A stretch of DNA of 64,000 bases from Streptomyces griseoloalbus (GTDB lineage: Bacteria > Actinomycetota > Actinomycetes > Streptomycetales > Streptomycetaceae), in NCBI GenBank assembly GCA_014650015.1, contig BMUD01000005.1, positions 124,001 to 188,000 on the forward strand. Reading direction: 5' to 3'. Both the position numbers and the translations under genes were made by a program. Below the pieces are notes generated by a model. That model was not told where the DNA came from and did no database searches. It saw only the letters and a program-made list of their open reading frames with translations. Below are positions 8,240 through 16,383 of this stretch, one piece after another (the stretch's first letter is position 1; each line of letters opens with the position of its first letter).

Positions 8240-9202
8240 CTACGGCGTCAGGACGATCCGGCCGAACACCTCGCCGGCGTCCATCTTCCGGTGGGCCAGC
8301 GGGGCCTGCTCCAGCGGCAGCACCTCGTGCACCACCGAACGCAGTTCCCCGCGGATCGCGGCGGCGAACTGCTCGGCCCGCACGGCCTGTCGGGCGGACG
8401 TGGGCACGGTGTCGGCGCTGAACGTGGCGAACGACACCGACTTGCGGAACGCCGCCAGCATGCGCGTGCCGAAGTCGGCCGGGGGATGTCCGCCGACGAT
8501 GCCCACGGCCACCATGCGTCCGTTCGGGCCGAGCCGGTCGATGAACGACGGCATGTCCGCACCGGCCACGATGTCGATGACGACGTCGTAGGAGACGAGG
8601 GCGCTCCCGTCCCCGTCGCCGGCACGGTCCAGCACATGGGTCGCGCCGAGCCGGCGCAGGCGGTCACCGCGCGTCGCCGACGACGTCGTGACCGCCACCG
8701 CCCCGGCACCGCCACGGGCCGCGAGCTGGACCGTCATGATGCCGATGCTGCCGGCCGCGCCACGCACCAGGACCGACTCGCCGGCGGTGAAGTGGGCGTG
8801 GGCGAGGCCGAAATGAGCCACGACCCCCGAGCTTCCCAACGTCACCGCGTCCGCGTCGGACAGGTCCGCGGGCAGGGGAAGGATCTCCTCGACGGGGGCG
8901 AGGGCCTGTTCCGCGTAACCGCCGCCCAGGCCGGTGAACGCCCACACGCGCCGGCCGATCCAGGACGTGTCGACGCCACGACCGACCGCTGTCACGGTCC
9001 CCGCGACCTCGCTGCCGGGGACGTGGCCCTCGGTGAAGCCGTGGCCGGGGAGGGTACCTCTGCGGATCACGGCGTCGACCCCGCCGACGCCGATCGCCCC
9101 GGTGGCGATCAGCACCTGTCCCCCGGCGGGGACCGGGTCCGGGAGATCGGTCACGGTCAGCCCTTCCGGGCTCCCGAACGTCTGGATCGCGACTGCCTTC
9201 AA
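8240..9202 (-). CDS. NADPH-dependent quinone oxidoreductase-like MDR protein
   Basis: 320 residues from ATG. It belongs to the medium-chain dehydrogenase/reductase superfamily: catalytic GroES-like half with GHGFTEGHVPGSEVAG, then a Rossmann half with VLVRGAAGSIGIMTVQLA as the nucleotide-binding turn. The zinc-ligand Cys residues of alcohol dehydrogenases are missing, which points to the quinone oxidoreductase type using NADPH. It is transcribed away from a TetR regulator 125 nt off, the usual pattern of a locally repressed detoxification enzyme. Substrate unknown. The 3' end abuts the repeat block at 8030-8233. Confidence 0.88.
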   Translation of the reverse strand: MKAVAIQTFGSPEGLTVTDLPDPVPAGGQVLIATGAIGVGGVDAVIRRGTLPGHGFTEGHVPGSEVAGTVTAVGRGVDTSWIGRRVWAFTGLGGGYAEQALAPVEEILPLPADLSDADAVTLGSSGVVAHFGLAHAHFTAGESVLVRGAAGSIGIMTVQLAARGGAGAVAVTTSSATRGDRLRRLGATHVLDRAGDGDGSALVSYDVVIDIVAGADMPSFIDRLGPNGRMVAVGIVGGHPPADFGTRMLAAFRKSVSFATFSADTVPTSARQAVRAEQFAAAIRGELRSVVHEVLPLEQAPLAHRKMDAGEVFGRIVLTP

Positions 9203-9293
9203 GATCGGCTCCTGGTCCTGGGTGAAACGGAGGGGAGGGGGAGGTGCGACCGGGCGCGGTGGAAGCCCGGGCCCGACGTCTTCGGACGCTAAC

Positions 9294-9307
9294 GGACGGC
9301 ACCGTCC
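9294..9307. promoter_or_regulatory. inverted repeat, candidate TetR operator
   Basis: GGACGG-CA-CCGTCC is a perfect 6-bp inverted repeat, 20 nt before the TetR start and within the 125-nt divergent intergenic region. It is flanked by GCTA (upstream) and GGCTA (downstream). Its position suits autorepression and control of the oxidoreductase. Binding is inferred. Confidence 0.45.
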
Positions 9308-9327
9308 ACTTGGCTAAAGTGAGAGAG

Positions 9328-9957
9328 GTGACCGAGCCTTTGCCTCACCCCCTGCGCTCCGACGCCCTGGACAACCGTGAGCGCGTTCTCGAAGCGGCCC
9401 GGACGCTGTTCGCCACCGAGGGCCTGGACGTTCCGATGCGCGAGATCGCCCGGCACGCCGGCGTGGGCCCCGCCACTCTCTACCGCCGGTTCCCGACCAA
9501 GCGGGCGCTGGTCGCCGAGGCCTTCGCCGAAGAGGTGCGGGCGTGCCACGCCATCGTCGAGGAAGGGCTCGCCGATCCGGATCCGTGGCGGGGCTTTCGC
9601 CGGGTGCTCGAGAAGACCTGTGACCTGCACATCCACAGCCTGGGGTTCACCGAGGCCTTCATGGAGGCCTACCCCGACGCGATGGACTTCGCCACGGACC
9701 GTGCGCGGATGCTCGGCTCGGTCGCCGAACTGGCCCGTCGCGCCCAGAAGACCGGCGACCTGCGCCCCGACTTCGTCCCGGACGACCTGATCCTGGTGCT
9801 CATGGCCCACCGGGGCATCCACACCACGTCGGCGGCCACCCGGCAGGCCGCCTCCCGGCGCTTCGCCGCCCTCATGATCCAGTCCTTCCAGACCTCGCCC
9901 ACCCGCGCGCCACTGCCCCCGGCGATCCGACGACCGGCACCTGTTCGGAACACGTGA
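9328..9957 (+). CDS. TetR family transcriptional regulator
   Basis: 209 residues from GTG 9328, preceded by GAGAGAG; a longer frame from 9244 would read through the operator-like repeat and is less likely. Residues ~15-65 carry the TetR helix-turn-helix with LEAARTLFATEG, MREIARHAGVGPATLYRRFPTK and LVAEAF. The remainder is a helical ligand-binding domain of normal length. The C-terminus is Pro/Arg-rich. It is divergently arranged with the MDR oxidoreductase, its likely target, presumably derepressed by a small hydrophobic ligand. Confidence 0.88.
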   Translation: MTEPLPHPLRSDALDNRERVLEAARTLFATEGLDVPMREIARHAGVGPATLYRRFPTKRALVAEAFAEEVRACHAIVEEGLADPDPWRGFRRVLEKTCDLHIHSLGFTEAFMEAYPDAMDFATDRARMLGSVAELARRAQKTGDLRPDFVPDDLILVLMAHRGIHTTSAATRQAASRRFAALMIQSFQTSPTRAPLPPAIRRPAPVRNT

Positions 9958-10346
9958 CCGGGCGGCGACGCCCCCGGCGGGCCACGCCACCCGCCGGCCG
10001 GGATGCGTCGCGCGCCGGCACGCCTCCGCGTATCCACGGACCAGTGGGCGGGCGCCGTCCTACCGGCGGGAGGGAGCAACACGGGGGCGGCGACGGCTGT
10101 TTCGGGCGCATGACACGGCCATGACGTTCAGGTAGGCCCTCTTGTGCAATTCCTGTGGAACCCTCAATCTTTCGGCTGACGCACGTACTCGGCTGCCGGC
10201 ATTGACATGATCCTGCCAGTGGCTGGTTCACGACTACCCCCACGCGCCGTGGCGCCACACGCGCCACGGCGCACACGAGCCGCACGTGCGCCGCCCGCAC
10301 CACACCCCCACCGCACGCGCACCACCGACTGAGGAGGAACCCTCAC
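9958..10346 (+). promoter_or_regulatory. 389-nt non-coding region upstream of subtilase gene
   Basis: No credible gene is present. A TTGACA hexamer at 10202-10207 could be a -35 element, but I see no good -10 at the normal spacing. GAGGAGGA at 10331-10338, eight nucleotides before the ATG, is the subtilase ribosome site. The long leader fits a regulated secreted-protease gene. Confidence 0.35.
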
Positions 10347-11927
10347 ATGACAGTGATGCGTCACCCCCGGCGAAGACTGACCGCCCTCGGCGCCGCGACC
10401 ACCGCGGCCCTCGTCGCGGGTCTCGTCTCCGCTCTCCCCGCAGGCGCGGCCCCGGCCGCTCCCGAAGGCCGCGTCCAGTACGCGGGCGCCGCCAACGCCG
10501 TCGCCGGCAGCTACATCGTGACCCTGAAGGCCGACGAGGCCCGTTCCGGCTCCGCCGAGGGCCGCGCCCTGGCCAAGAAGTACGGCGCCGACATCGAGCG
10601 CACGTACACCAAGGCCCTGAACGGCTACGAGGTCGAGGCCTCCGAGTCCGAGGCGCAACGCCTCGCCGCCGACCCGGCCGTCGCCTCGGTGATCCAGAAC
10701 CGCACCTTCCACATCACCGGCACCCAGCCCAGCCCGCCCTCCTGGGGCCTGGACCGGATCGACCAGCAGAACCTCCCGCTGAACAACTCGTACACCTACC
10801 CGGACTCGGCCGGGGAGGGCGTGACGGCGTACGTCATCGACACCGGCGTCCGCATCACCCACAGCGACTTCGGCGGCCGTGCCTCCGACGGCTACGACGC
10901 GATCGACAACGACAACACCGCCCAGGACGGCCACGGCCACGGCACCCACGTCGCCGGCACGGTCGCGGGCAGCTCCTACGGCGTGGCCAAGAAGGCGAAG
11001 ATCGTCGGCGTGCGGGTGCTGAACAACTCCGGCTCCGGCACCACCGCCCAGGTCGTCGCCGGCATCGACTGGGTCGCGCGGAACGCGGTCAAGCCGGCCG
11101 TCGCCAACATGTCCCTCGGCGGCGGCGCCGACAGCGCCCTCGACACGGCCGTCCGGGGCGCCGTCGCCTCCGGCGTCACCTTCGTCGTCGCGGCCGGCAA
11201 CGAGTCCACCGACGCCTCCACCAAGTCCCCGGCCCGCGTCACCGAGGCGATCACCGTCGGCGCCACCACCTCCAGCGACGCCCGCGCCAGCTACTCCAAC
11301 TACGGCTCCGTCCTGGACCTGTTCGCGCCGGGCTCCTCCATCACCTCCGCCTGGCGCACCAGCGACACGGCCACCAACACCATCTCCGGTACGTCCATGG
11401 CGAGCCCGCACGTCGCCGGGGCCGCCGCCCTCCACCTGGCCGACAACCCCTCGGCCACCCCCGCCCAGGTCTCCTCCGCGCTGACCTCCGCCGCCACCAC
11501 CGGCGTCGTCGGCAACCCGGGCAGCGGCTCGCCCAACCGCCTGCTGCGCGTGGGCGACGGGGGCACCACCGAGCCCCCGACCGGTGACCGCTTCGAGAGC
11601 ACCACGGGCTACGCCGTCGCCGACAACTCCACCGTCGAGTCCCCGGTGGCCGTCTCCGGCGTCTCCGGCAACGCCCCCTCGGACCTGGCCGTCTCGGTCG
11701 ACATCACCCACAGCTACATCGGTGACCTCCAGGTCCAGTTGATCGCTCCCGACGGCACGGCGTACACCCTGAAGGGCTACGGCACCGGCGGCAGCGCGAA
11801 CGACATCAACACCACCTACACCGTCGACGCCTCCACGGAGACGGCGAACGGCACCTGGAAGCTGCGCGTCAGCGACAACGCGTCGTTCGACACCGGCCGG
11901 CTCAACGGCTGGGCCCTGCAGTTCTGA
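10347..11927 (+). CDS. secreted S8 subtilisin-like serine protease with I9 propeptide and C-terminal P-domain
   Basis: 526 residues. It begins with an Arg-rich, Ala/Leu-rich signal peptide (cleavage expected near AGA, ~34). An I9 inhibitor propeptide spans ~54-123, ending before the mature Ser-Trp-Gly-Leu segment. The peptidase domain has D165 (VIDTGV), H198 (GHGTHVAG), oxyanion N285 (AAGNES) and S350 (GTSMASPHVAG). After a short Gly/Thr/Pro linker (~390-410) comes a proprotein-convertase P-type beta domain that stabilises the enzyme. It would be secreted by Sec and self-processed, acting in extracellular protein degradation. A second in-frame ATG three codons later is possible as the start. 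It is monocistronic, with a hairpin downstream. Confidence 0.95.
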   Translation: MTVMRHPRRRLTALGAATTAALVAGLVSALPAGAAPAAPEGRVQYAGAANAVAGSYIVTLKADEARSGSAEGRALAKKYGADIERTYTKALNGYEVEASESEAQRLAADPAVASVIQNRTFHITGTQPSPPSWGLDRIDQQNLPLNNSYTYPDSAGEGVTAYVIDTGVRITHSDFGGRASDGYDAIDNDNTAQDGHGHGTHVAGTVAGSSYGVAKKAKIVGVRVLNNSGSGTTAQVVAGIDWVARNAVKPAVANMSLGGGADSALDTAVRGAVASGVTFVVAAGNESTDASTKSPARVTEAITVGATTSSDARASYSNYGSVLDLFAPGSSITSAWRTSDTATNTISGTSMASPHVAGAAALHLADNPSATPAQVSSALTSAATTGVVGNPGSGSPNRLLRVGDGGTTEPPTGDRFESTTGYAVADNSTVESPVAVSGVSGNAPSDLAVSVDITHSYIGDLQVQLIAPDGTAYTLKGYGTGGSANDINTTYTVDASTETANGTWKLRVSDNASFDTGRLNGWALQF

Positions 11928-11957
11928 CGCCACCCGCGCCCGGCGCACGGACACCCT

Positions 11958-12008
11958 CGTCCTCGGGGAAGGGCTTCGGGACAGCCGGCCCGGCCCGCCC
12001 CGAGGACG
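11958..12008 (+). terminator. hairpin after subtilase gene
   Basis: Arms CGTCCTCGGGG (11958-11968) and CCCCGAGGACG (11998-12008) pair perfectly across a 29-nt GC-rich loop that can fold further. There is no T tract, as is common in Streptomyces terminators. Confidence 0.5.
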
Positions 12009-12032
12009 GGGCACGGCGCGACCGCGCTTACG

Positions 12033-13247
12033 ATGCGCCTCGTGTCCATACTTCCGCCCTCCGGGCACCAGCCTGCGCAGGACCCGCCGGAACCCCGGGG
12101 CCAGTACCCCGCTCCCCGGCCGCACGGCACGTATCCGCCGGCACCGTTCCCGTACGGAGGGCAGCCGGGCTTCGCGCCGTACGGGCTCTACGGCCCCTAC
12201 GGTCCCCGGCCCCCCGCCGCCGTCAACGGCGTCGCCATCGCGGCCCTGGTGTTCGGCGTCCTGTGCTTCCTGCCGGCCGTCGGGCTCGTGCTCGGGCTGG
12301 TGGCGTTGCGGCAGATCGGGCGGCGCGGGGAGCGGGGGCGGGGGATGGCGGTCGCCGGGTCGGCGCTGTCGTCGCTCGGGCTCGCGCTGTGGGTGGTGTC
12401 GCTCGCCACCGGGTTCGCGGCCGACGTCTGGGAAGACGTCAAGGAGGGCACGCGCGGCAACGGCATCCTCGCCCTGCGCGAGGGCGACTGCTTCAACTCG
12501 CCCGGCGGTCTTGAGGGCTGGGCCACCGATGCCGACCGGGTGCCCTGCGCGCGGGAGCACGACGGTGAGGTCTTCGCCGTCGTCCGCGTCCCCGACGGTT
12601 CCTACCCGGGCGACGCCGGCCTCACCGACACCGCCGACGAGCGGTGCTACGGCCTCCGGGACACCTACGTCATGGACCGCTGGGCGCTGCCCGCCACCGT
12701 GGAGGTGTACTACCTCGTCCCGTCCCGGGAGAGCTGGGACTTCGGCGACCGCGAGATCACCTGTGTCCTCGGCAACCAGGACGCGCAGGCCACCCTCACC
12801 GGGTCGCTGCGCCGGGACGCGACCACGCTCGACGCGCACCAGATGGCCTACCTGAAGGCTTCGCGCGTGCTCGACGACGCCCTGGACGAGGTCCCCGACG
12901 CCGAGTTCGTCGAGGACGACCTGCCGGGGCACAGGGAATGGGCGGCGCAGATGACGGCGGCGCTCGCCGAGCAGACCCGGATGCTGCGCGCGCACGAGTG
13001 GCCCGCCGACGCGGAACGGCCGGTGCGGGAACTCGCCGCGGAACTGGACGAGGCCGAGGGGGAGTGGGCGAAGGCCGCGGTGGCCGGTGACGCGGACACC
13101 TACTACGAGCACTACGACCGGGGGTGGGACCTCGTCGACCCCGACGGCTCGGTCACCGCCCGCAAGGCTCTGGGACTGGCCACCTCCCCGCCCGAGTACG
13201 ACGAGGAGACCGAACGCGACCCGGACGGCGGCGGTATGCAGGTGTGA
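12033..13247 (+). CDS. DUF4190 membrane protein with septum-formation-like extracellular domain
   Basis: 404 residues from ATG 12033. GTG at 12042 is an equally possible, perhaps leaderless, start because TACGAT just upstream of it looks like a -10 box. Residues 1-60 are Pro/Tyr/Gly-rich and disordered. Two membrane helices at ~67-92 and ~104-126 form a DUF4190 unit. The rest is outside and includes REGDCFNS and CAREHDGEVFAVV with later Cys residues, the pattern of the Septum_form family. The C-terminal ~120 residues are charged and helical. Its role in envelope or division is suggested by the family name only; function is unproven. Confidence 0.72.
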   Translation: MRLVSILPPSGHQPAQDPPEPRGQYPAPRPHGTYPPAPFPYGGQPGFAPYGLYGPYGPRPPAAVNGVAIAALVFGVLCFLPAVGLVLGLVALRQIGRRGERGRGMAVAGSALSSLGLALWVVSLATGFAADVWEDVKEGTRGNGILALREGDCFNSPGGLEGWATDADRVPCAREHDGEVFAVVRVPDGSYPGDAGLTDTADERCYGLRDTYVMDRWALPATVEVYYLVPSRESWDFGDREITCVLGNQDAQATLTGSLRRDATTLDAHQMAYLKASRVLDDALDEVPDAEFVEDDLPGHREWAAQMTAALAEQTRMLRAHEWPADAERPVRELAAELDEAEGEWAKAAVAGDADTYYEHYDRGWDLVDPDGSVTARKALGLATSPPEYDEETERDPDGGGMQV

Positions 13248-13341
13248 CGGCCGCCATAGCGGGGAGAAAGTGCCTGCGTAAAGCCCTCAGCCCACAGAAG
13301 TCATCACATCGAGTGATTCTCTGGCCTTCGCTTGCCTGGCA

Positions 13342-13354
13342 CAACCTGCGGTTG
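13342..13354. promoter_or_regulatory. inverted repeat upstream of GntR gene
   Basis: CAACC-TGC-GGTTG is a perfect inverted repeat 41 nt before the GTG of the GntR gene. A second weaker one, ATCAC-ATCGA-GTGAT, sits at 13303-13317. Either could be the autoregulatory operator. Inference from position and symmetry. Confidence 0.35.
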
Positions 13355-13394
13355 CCACGCTGTTGCTGTCTGTACAACCTGATGGGAGCGGCCC

Positions 13395-14147
13395 GTGACA
13401 TTCGGTGAGCAGCCGGCGTACCTGCGTGTCGCGGGGGATCTCCGCAAGAAGATCGTCGACGGCCGTCTGCCGCCCCACACCCGGCTCCCCTCCCAGGCGC
13501 GGATCCGCGAGGAGTACGGCGTCTCGGACACCGTCGCGCTGGAGGCGCGCAAGGTGCTCATGGCGGAGGGGCTCGTCGAGGGCCGTTCCGGCTCGGGGAC
13601 GTATGTGCGCGAGCGGCCGGTGCCGCGCCGGGTCGCCCGCTCCGGGTTCCGTCCCGAGCGGGGGGCCACACCCTTCCGCCAGGAGCAGGCGGACGCGGGC
13701 GTCCGGGGCACCTGGGAGTCCCACAGCGAGCAGAGCGACGCCTGCGCCGCCATCGCCGAGCGGCTCGGCATCGAGCCCGGCGACCGCGTGATGCGCACCA
13801 AGTACCTCTTCCGGGAGGCCGGCGAGCCGATGATGCTCTCCACCTCCTGGGAGCCGCTGGCCCTGACCGGCCGGACCCCCGTGATGCTGCCCGAGGAGGG
13901 ACCGCTCGGCGGCATGGGCGTCGTCGAGCGCATGCGCGCCATCGACGTGATCGTGGACAACGTCACGGAGGAGGTCGGCGCCCGCCCCGGCCTCGCCGAG
14001 GAACTGGTCGTGCTGGGCGGCGTCCCCGGCCATGTCGTCCTGGTCATCCAGCGCACCTACTTCGCCTCGGGGCGGCCGGTCGAGACCGCCGACGTGGTCA
14101 TCCCCGCCGACCGGTACCGGGCCTCCTACCACCTCCCGGTGAAGTAG
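13395..14147 (+). CDS. GntR family regulator, HutC/UTRA type
   Basis: 250 residues from GTG, with GGGAGCG upstream. The N-terminal winged helix (~5-72) shows YLRVAGDLRKKIVDGRLPP, LPSQARIREEYGVS and GLVEGRSGSGTYV, typical of GntR. Residues ~90-245 form a UTRA ligand-binding domain (GDRVMRTKYLFREAGEPMMLSTSWEP, RTYFASGRPVETADVVIPADRY). Ligand unknown. It stands alone; no adjacent metabolic operon identifies its target, so global or autoregulatory control is possible. Two symmetric sites lie in its upstream region. Confidence 0.9.
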   Translation: MTFGEQPAYLRVAGDLRKKIVDGRLPPHTRLPSQARIREEYGVSDTVALEARKVLMAEGLVEGRSGSGTYVRERPVPRRVARSGFRPERGATPFRQEQADAGVRGTWESHSEQSDACAAIAERLGIEPGDRVMRTKYLFREAGEPMMLSTSWEPLALTGRTPVMLPEEGPLGGMGVVERMRAIDVIVDNVTEEVGARPGLAEELVVLGGVPGHVVLVIQRTYFASGRPVETADVVIPADRYRASYHLPVK

Positions 14148-14522
14148 CACCCACCCGCCGTCGCACCTCCGTCCCGTCGCCTTCTCACTCCCCCGCGCTC
14201 CCTTCCGCGCCCCCGCCGCGCGTCCACTCCGGCGCGCCGGCCCCGACACGGCTGCCCCGACGCCGTAACAATCTGGCCGTTCTCCCAGGTCGCCCCTGGA
14301 GCGCGGCGCACCGGGCGGTACGCCGCTGACCGGACGCGTCGACCTTCACGCACGGCGCATCCGCCCCCGTGCGCCCCCTGCGTTCTGGCCGGTTGCGTAC
14401 CTCTTTGTGAAAAGGCGTATCCGCTCAGTGAAGGTAAGGCGTAGGGTCGGGCATATGCGGATCGCGGTTTCCTTACCGGGCGGGGCGCGGCACAGGCCGC
14501 GGGCGGGAAGTGGAGGGGAGCG
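14148..14522. other. 375-nt non-coding stretch
   Basis: No gene is supported. The right part (14395-14455) is relatively AT-rich, with TTTGTGAAAAGG and AGTGAAGGTAAGG, and probably carries the promoter of the small SPOR-like gene. No hairpin of note was found. Confidence 0.4.
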
Positions 14523-14711
14523 ATGAACGACGGGACGGTGACTCTTCCCTGGCTCGTCGTGCGTCAGGACGACAACGGCAATCGCTACCGGGTGGGCCGG
14601 TACGCGACCCGCGCCGAGGCCGAGAGGATCGCGGACAGCCTCGACGAGCGCGGCCACAAACAGCTCTACTGGGTCGAGCGGATCGGCCGGAACGCGACGT
14701 CCGCGGACTGA
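14523..14711 (+). CDS. small SPOR-domain-like protein
   Basis: 62 residues from ATG, with a strong GGAGGGGAG ribosome site. The sequence (LPWLVVRQDDNGNRYRVGRY, then TRAEAERIADSLDERGHKQLYWVERI) reads as a single SPOR-like beta-alpha-beta unit without a membrane anchor. SPOR domains usually bind denuded glycan strands at division sites, but a free cytosolic 62-residue version may do something else. Small conserved proteins of this type are common in Streptomyces. It is followed immediately by the repeat block. Confidence 0.75.
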   Translation: MNDGTVTLPWLVVRQDDNGNRYRVGRYATRAEAERIADSLDERGHKQLYWVERIGRNATSAD

Positions 14712-15113
14712 CCCGGACTGCTCGTCCGGCACGGATCGTCGGCCGACCGGGACTGCTCGTCCGGGCACGGTGCCCGTCGACCGGCCGGGACTGTCGTCCT
14801 GCCGGTGCCCGTCGACTGACTCGGGCTGTCGACCAACCCCGCCGACCGACTCCGGCCGCTGACTGATTCCGGCCCGCCGACCGACTTCGGTCCACTGACC
14901 GACTCCGGCCCGCCGACCGACTTCGGCCCGCTGACCGACTCCGGCCCGCCGACGGACTTCGGCCCGCTGACTGATTCCGGCCCGCCGACCGACTTCGGTC
15001 CACTGACCGACTTCGGTCCGCCGACCGACTCCGGCCCGCCGACCGACTCCGGCGCGTCGGCCGCCCCGGCCCGCCGGCCGGCCGCGGTCCGGCGCTCCCG
15101 TAGGCTCCGGCAC
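14712..15113. other. 402-nt repeat-filled non-coding region
   Basis: 14712-14820 contains degenerate copies of GACTGCTCGTCCGG-type elements. The rest is the 18-bp tandem array at 14844-15058. There is no gene on either strand: minus-strand frames give only monotonous Ser-Val-Gly-Gly-Pro patterns. The Nudix gene's ribosome site is weak, and its promoter, if separate, must lie within or before the array. Confidence 0.6.
14844..15058. repeat. 18-bp tandem array, 12 units
   Basis: Twelve head-to-tail units of consensus GACCGACTCCGGCCCGCC occur with limited variation (TTC for TCC, CACT or CGCT for CGCC, GATT for GACT). The first unit is 17 bp and the others 18 bp. Variants alternate in a way that suggests duplication of 36-bp pairs. 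It is non-coding and lies between two plus-strand genes. Confidence 0.9.
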
Positions 15114-15521
15114 ATGAGCGAGCGGATCCTGGTGGTCGGGGCGGCCCTGTGGCACGAGGGGCGGCTGCTCGCCGCCCGCCGGAGCGCGCCCGCCGACCTG
15201 GCCGGACGCTGGGAGCTGCCCGGCGGCAAGGTCGAACCGGGGGAGACCCCGGACGCCGCCGTCGTACGGGAGTTGCGTGAGGAGCTCGGTGTCGAGGCAC
15301 GGGCGGGAGAGCGCGTCCCGGGGGAGTGGCCGCTGCGGGCGCCGTATGTGATGCAGGTGTGGACCGCCCGCCTGCGCCCCGGATCCCCCGCTCCCCGGCC
15401 CCTCGAGGATCATGACGAGCTGCGCTGGCTCACCCCCGACCGGATCTGGGACGTCGACTGGCTCGAGCACGACGTACCGGCCGTCCGGGACACCCTCACC
15501 CACACCGCACGGCATCCGTGA
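15114..15521 (+). CDS. Nudix hydrolase, MutT-like
   Basis: 135 residues from ATG. The Nudix box is complete: GGKVEPGETPDAAVVRELRE followed by ELGV, giving the G-x5-E-x7-REUxEExGU pattern that binds the metal-pyrophosphate. The short length and N-terminal strand VVGAALWHEGRLLAARR match (8-oxo)-dGTP diphosphatases that clean the nucleotide pool. Other nucleoside diphosphate-X substrates cannot be excluded. It follows the 18-bp repeat array and ends 8 nt before the stop of a convergent tiny ORF. Confidence 0.9.
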   Translation: MSERILVVGAALWHEGRLLAARRSAPADLAGRWELPGGKVEPGETPDAAVVRELREELGVEARAGERVPGEWPLRAPYVMQVWTARLRPGSPAPRPLEDHDELRWLTPDRIWDVDWLEHDVPAVRDTLTHTARHP

Positions 15522-15528
15522 CCGCCCA

Positions 15529-15687
15529 TCAGCGGCAGGGCGCGTGAAGCGCGGTTCCGGCGTGCGGGGGCAGCGCCGACGAGACGTGGGCGCCTTCCCA
15601 CGCCGCCCGTGCCTCGATGCGCCGTCGAGCGCGGTACTCCGCCAGGGATACCGGGTAGGTGCCCATTAACCCCATGAAAACGGACAT
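15529..15687 (-). CDS. putative 52-residue protein with a TTA codon
   Basis: An ATG at 15687 is preceded on the minus strand by AGAGGGAG seven nucleotides upstream and opens a 52-codon frame. About 83% of third positions are G or C. The product starts MSVFMGLMGTYPVSLAEYRA, then is Arg-rich and ends in Cys-Arg. Codon 7 is TTA (15667-15669), the rare leucine codon read by bldA tRNA, so translation could be developmentally limited. It diverges from the RsbW-like gene with only 23 nt between starts, so its promoter would overlap that gene. I do not recognise a family. The RBS, GC3 and lack of competing frames support it; the tight spacing counts against it. Confidence 0.45.
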   Translation of the reverse strand: MSVFMGLMGTYPVSLAEYRARRRIEARAAWEGAHVSSALPPHAGTALHAPCR

Positions 15688-15710
15688 GGCTGGACTCCCT
15701 CTGCGGGGAA

Positions 15711-16118
15711 GTGATCCGCGTGAGCGACACCGATGGCGACTTCGCCACGTGGACCTTCTCCGCGGACCCGGGAGCGGTGCGCGCCGCCCGTTCCGCCGTC
15801 CGTGACCAACTGCGCCGCTGGGACCTCGACAGCATCGGTGACCTCGCGGCCCTGCTGGTCAGCGAACTGGTCACCAATGCCCTGCGGCATGCCGAGGGTC
15901 CCATAGGGGTCCGTCTGGTACGCCCCTCCGACCTCGCCGGAGTCCTCCTGGTGGAGGTCTCCGACCCGCTCCCCGACCTTCCGCGCGAACGCGACGCCCG
16001 GCCCGACGACGAGAGCGGACGCGGACTGCGTCTCCTGGCCTCCGCCTCCCGCCGCTGGGGCGCCCGGCCCGGCGCCGACGGGAAGACCGTGTGGTTCGAA
16101 CTCTCGGTGCCACGATGA
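15711..16118 (+). CDS. RsbW-like anti-sigma factor / HATPase_c protein
   Basis: 135 residues from GTG 15711 (GTG 15720 also possible). The HATPase_c motifs are present: LVSELVTNALRHAEG (N box), VEVSDPLPDLP (G1) and ESGRGLRLLASASRRWG (G2), ending KTVWFEL. These single-domain ATPases usually phosphorylate anti-anti-sigma factors and bind sigma factors of the SigB family. No sigma or STAS gene is adjacent; instead a multi-domain phosphatase with its own HATPase domain lies 265 nt downstream on the same strand. A partner-switching role is likely, with the target elsewhere in the genome. Confidence 0.85.
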   Translation: MIRVSDTDGDFATWTFSADPGAVRAARSAVRDQLRRWDLDSIGDLAALLVSELVTNALRHAEGPIGVRLVRPSDLAGVLLVEVSDPLPDLPRERDARPDDESGRGLRLLASASRRWGARPGADGKTVWFELSVPR

Positions 16119-16383
16119 CGCATCGCACGGTCGTTCCGGTGCACGCGCCCGCCCGTTACATGGAGTGACCGGTTCCGGCCCGTGGAGGTTGTCGAAGAGG
16201 GGGGTTCGATGACGTGTCCGCTGGTTAGAAGACTGGAAGTGTTCTCACGGCGCGGACCGAAAAGCATCGGGATCGTGCTGTGATCGTGAACACCGTGTTG
16301 TGCGGCGCCGTAGTGCTGGATACTGCGGGCAGCCGCCCCCGGTGACCGGTGCCGGACGCGGTGAGCTGGAGGGGACGGTTCGC

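Noticed and set aside
7954-8591. Open frames through the 8030-8233 repeat
   Set aside because: They translate to monotonous Pro-Cys-Arg-Arg-Ala strings and then run antisense into the oxidoreductase.
10164-13112. A 982-codon minus-strand frame
   Set aside because: It is antisense to the subtilase and the DUF4190 gene; composition is Gly/Val/Arg/Asp-biased, as expected for a shadow frame.
8030-15058. CRISPR interpretation of the two tandem arrays (8030-8233 and 14844-15058)
   Set aside because: Units are directly adjacent without unique spacers and no cas genes are present.
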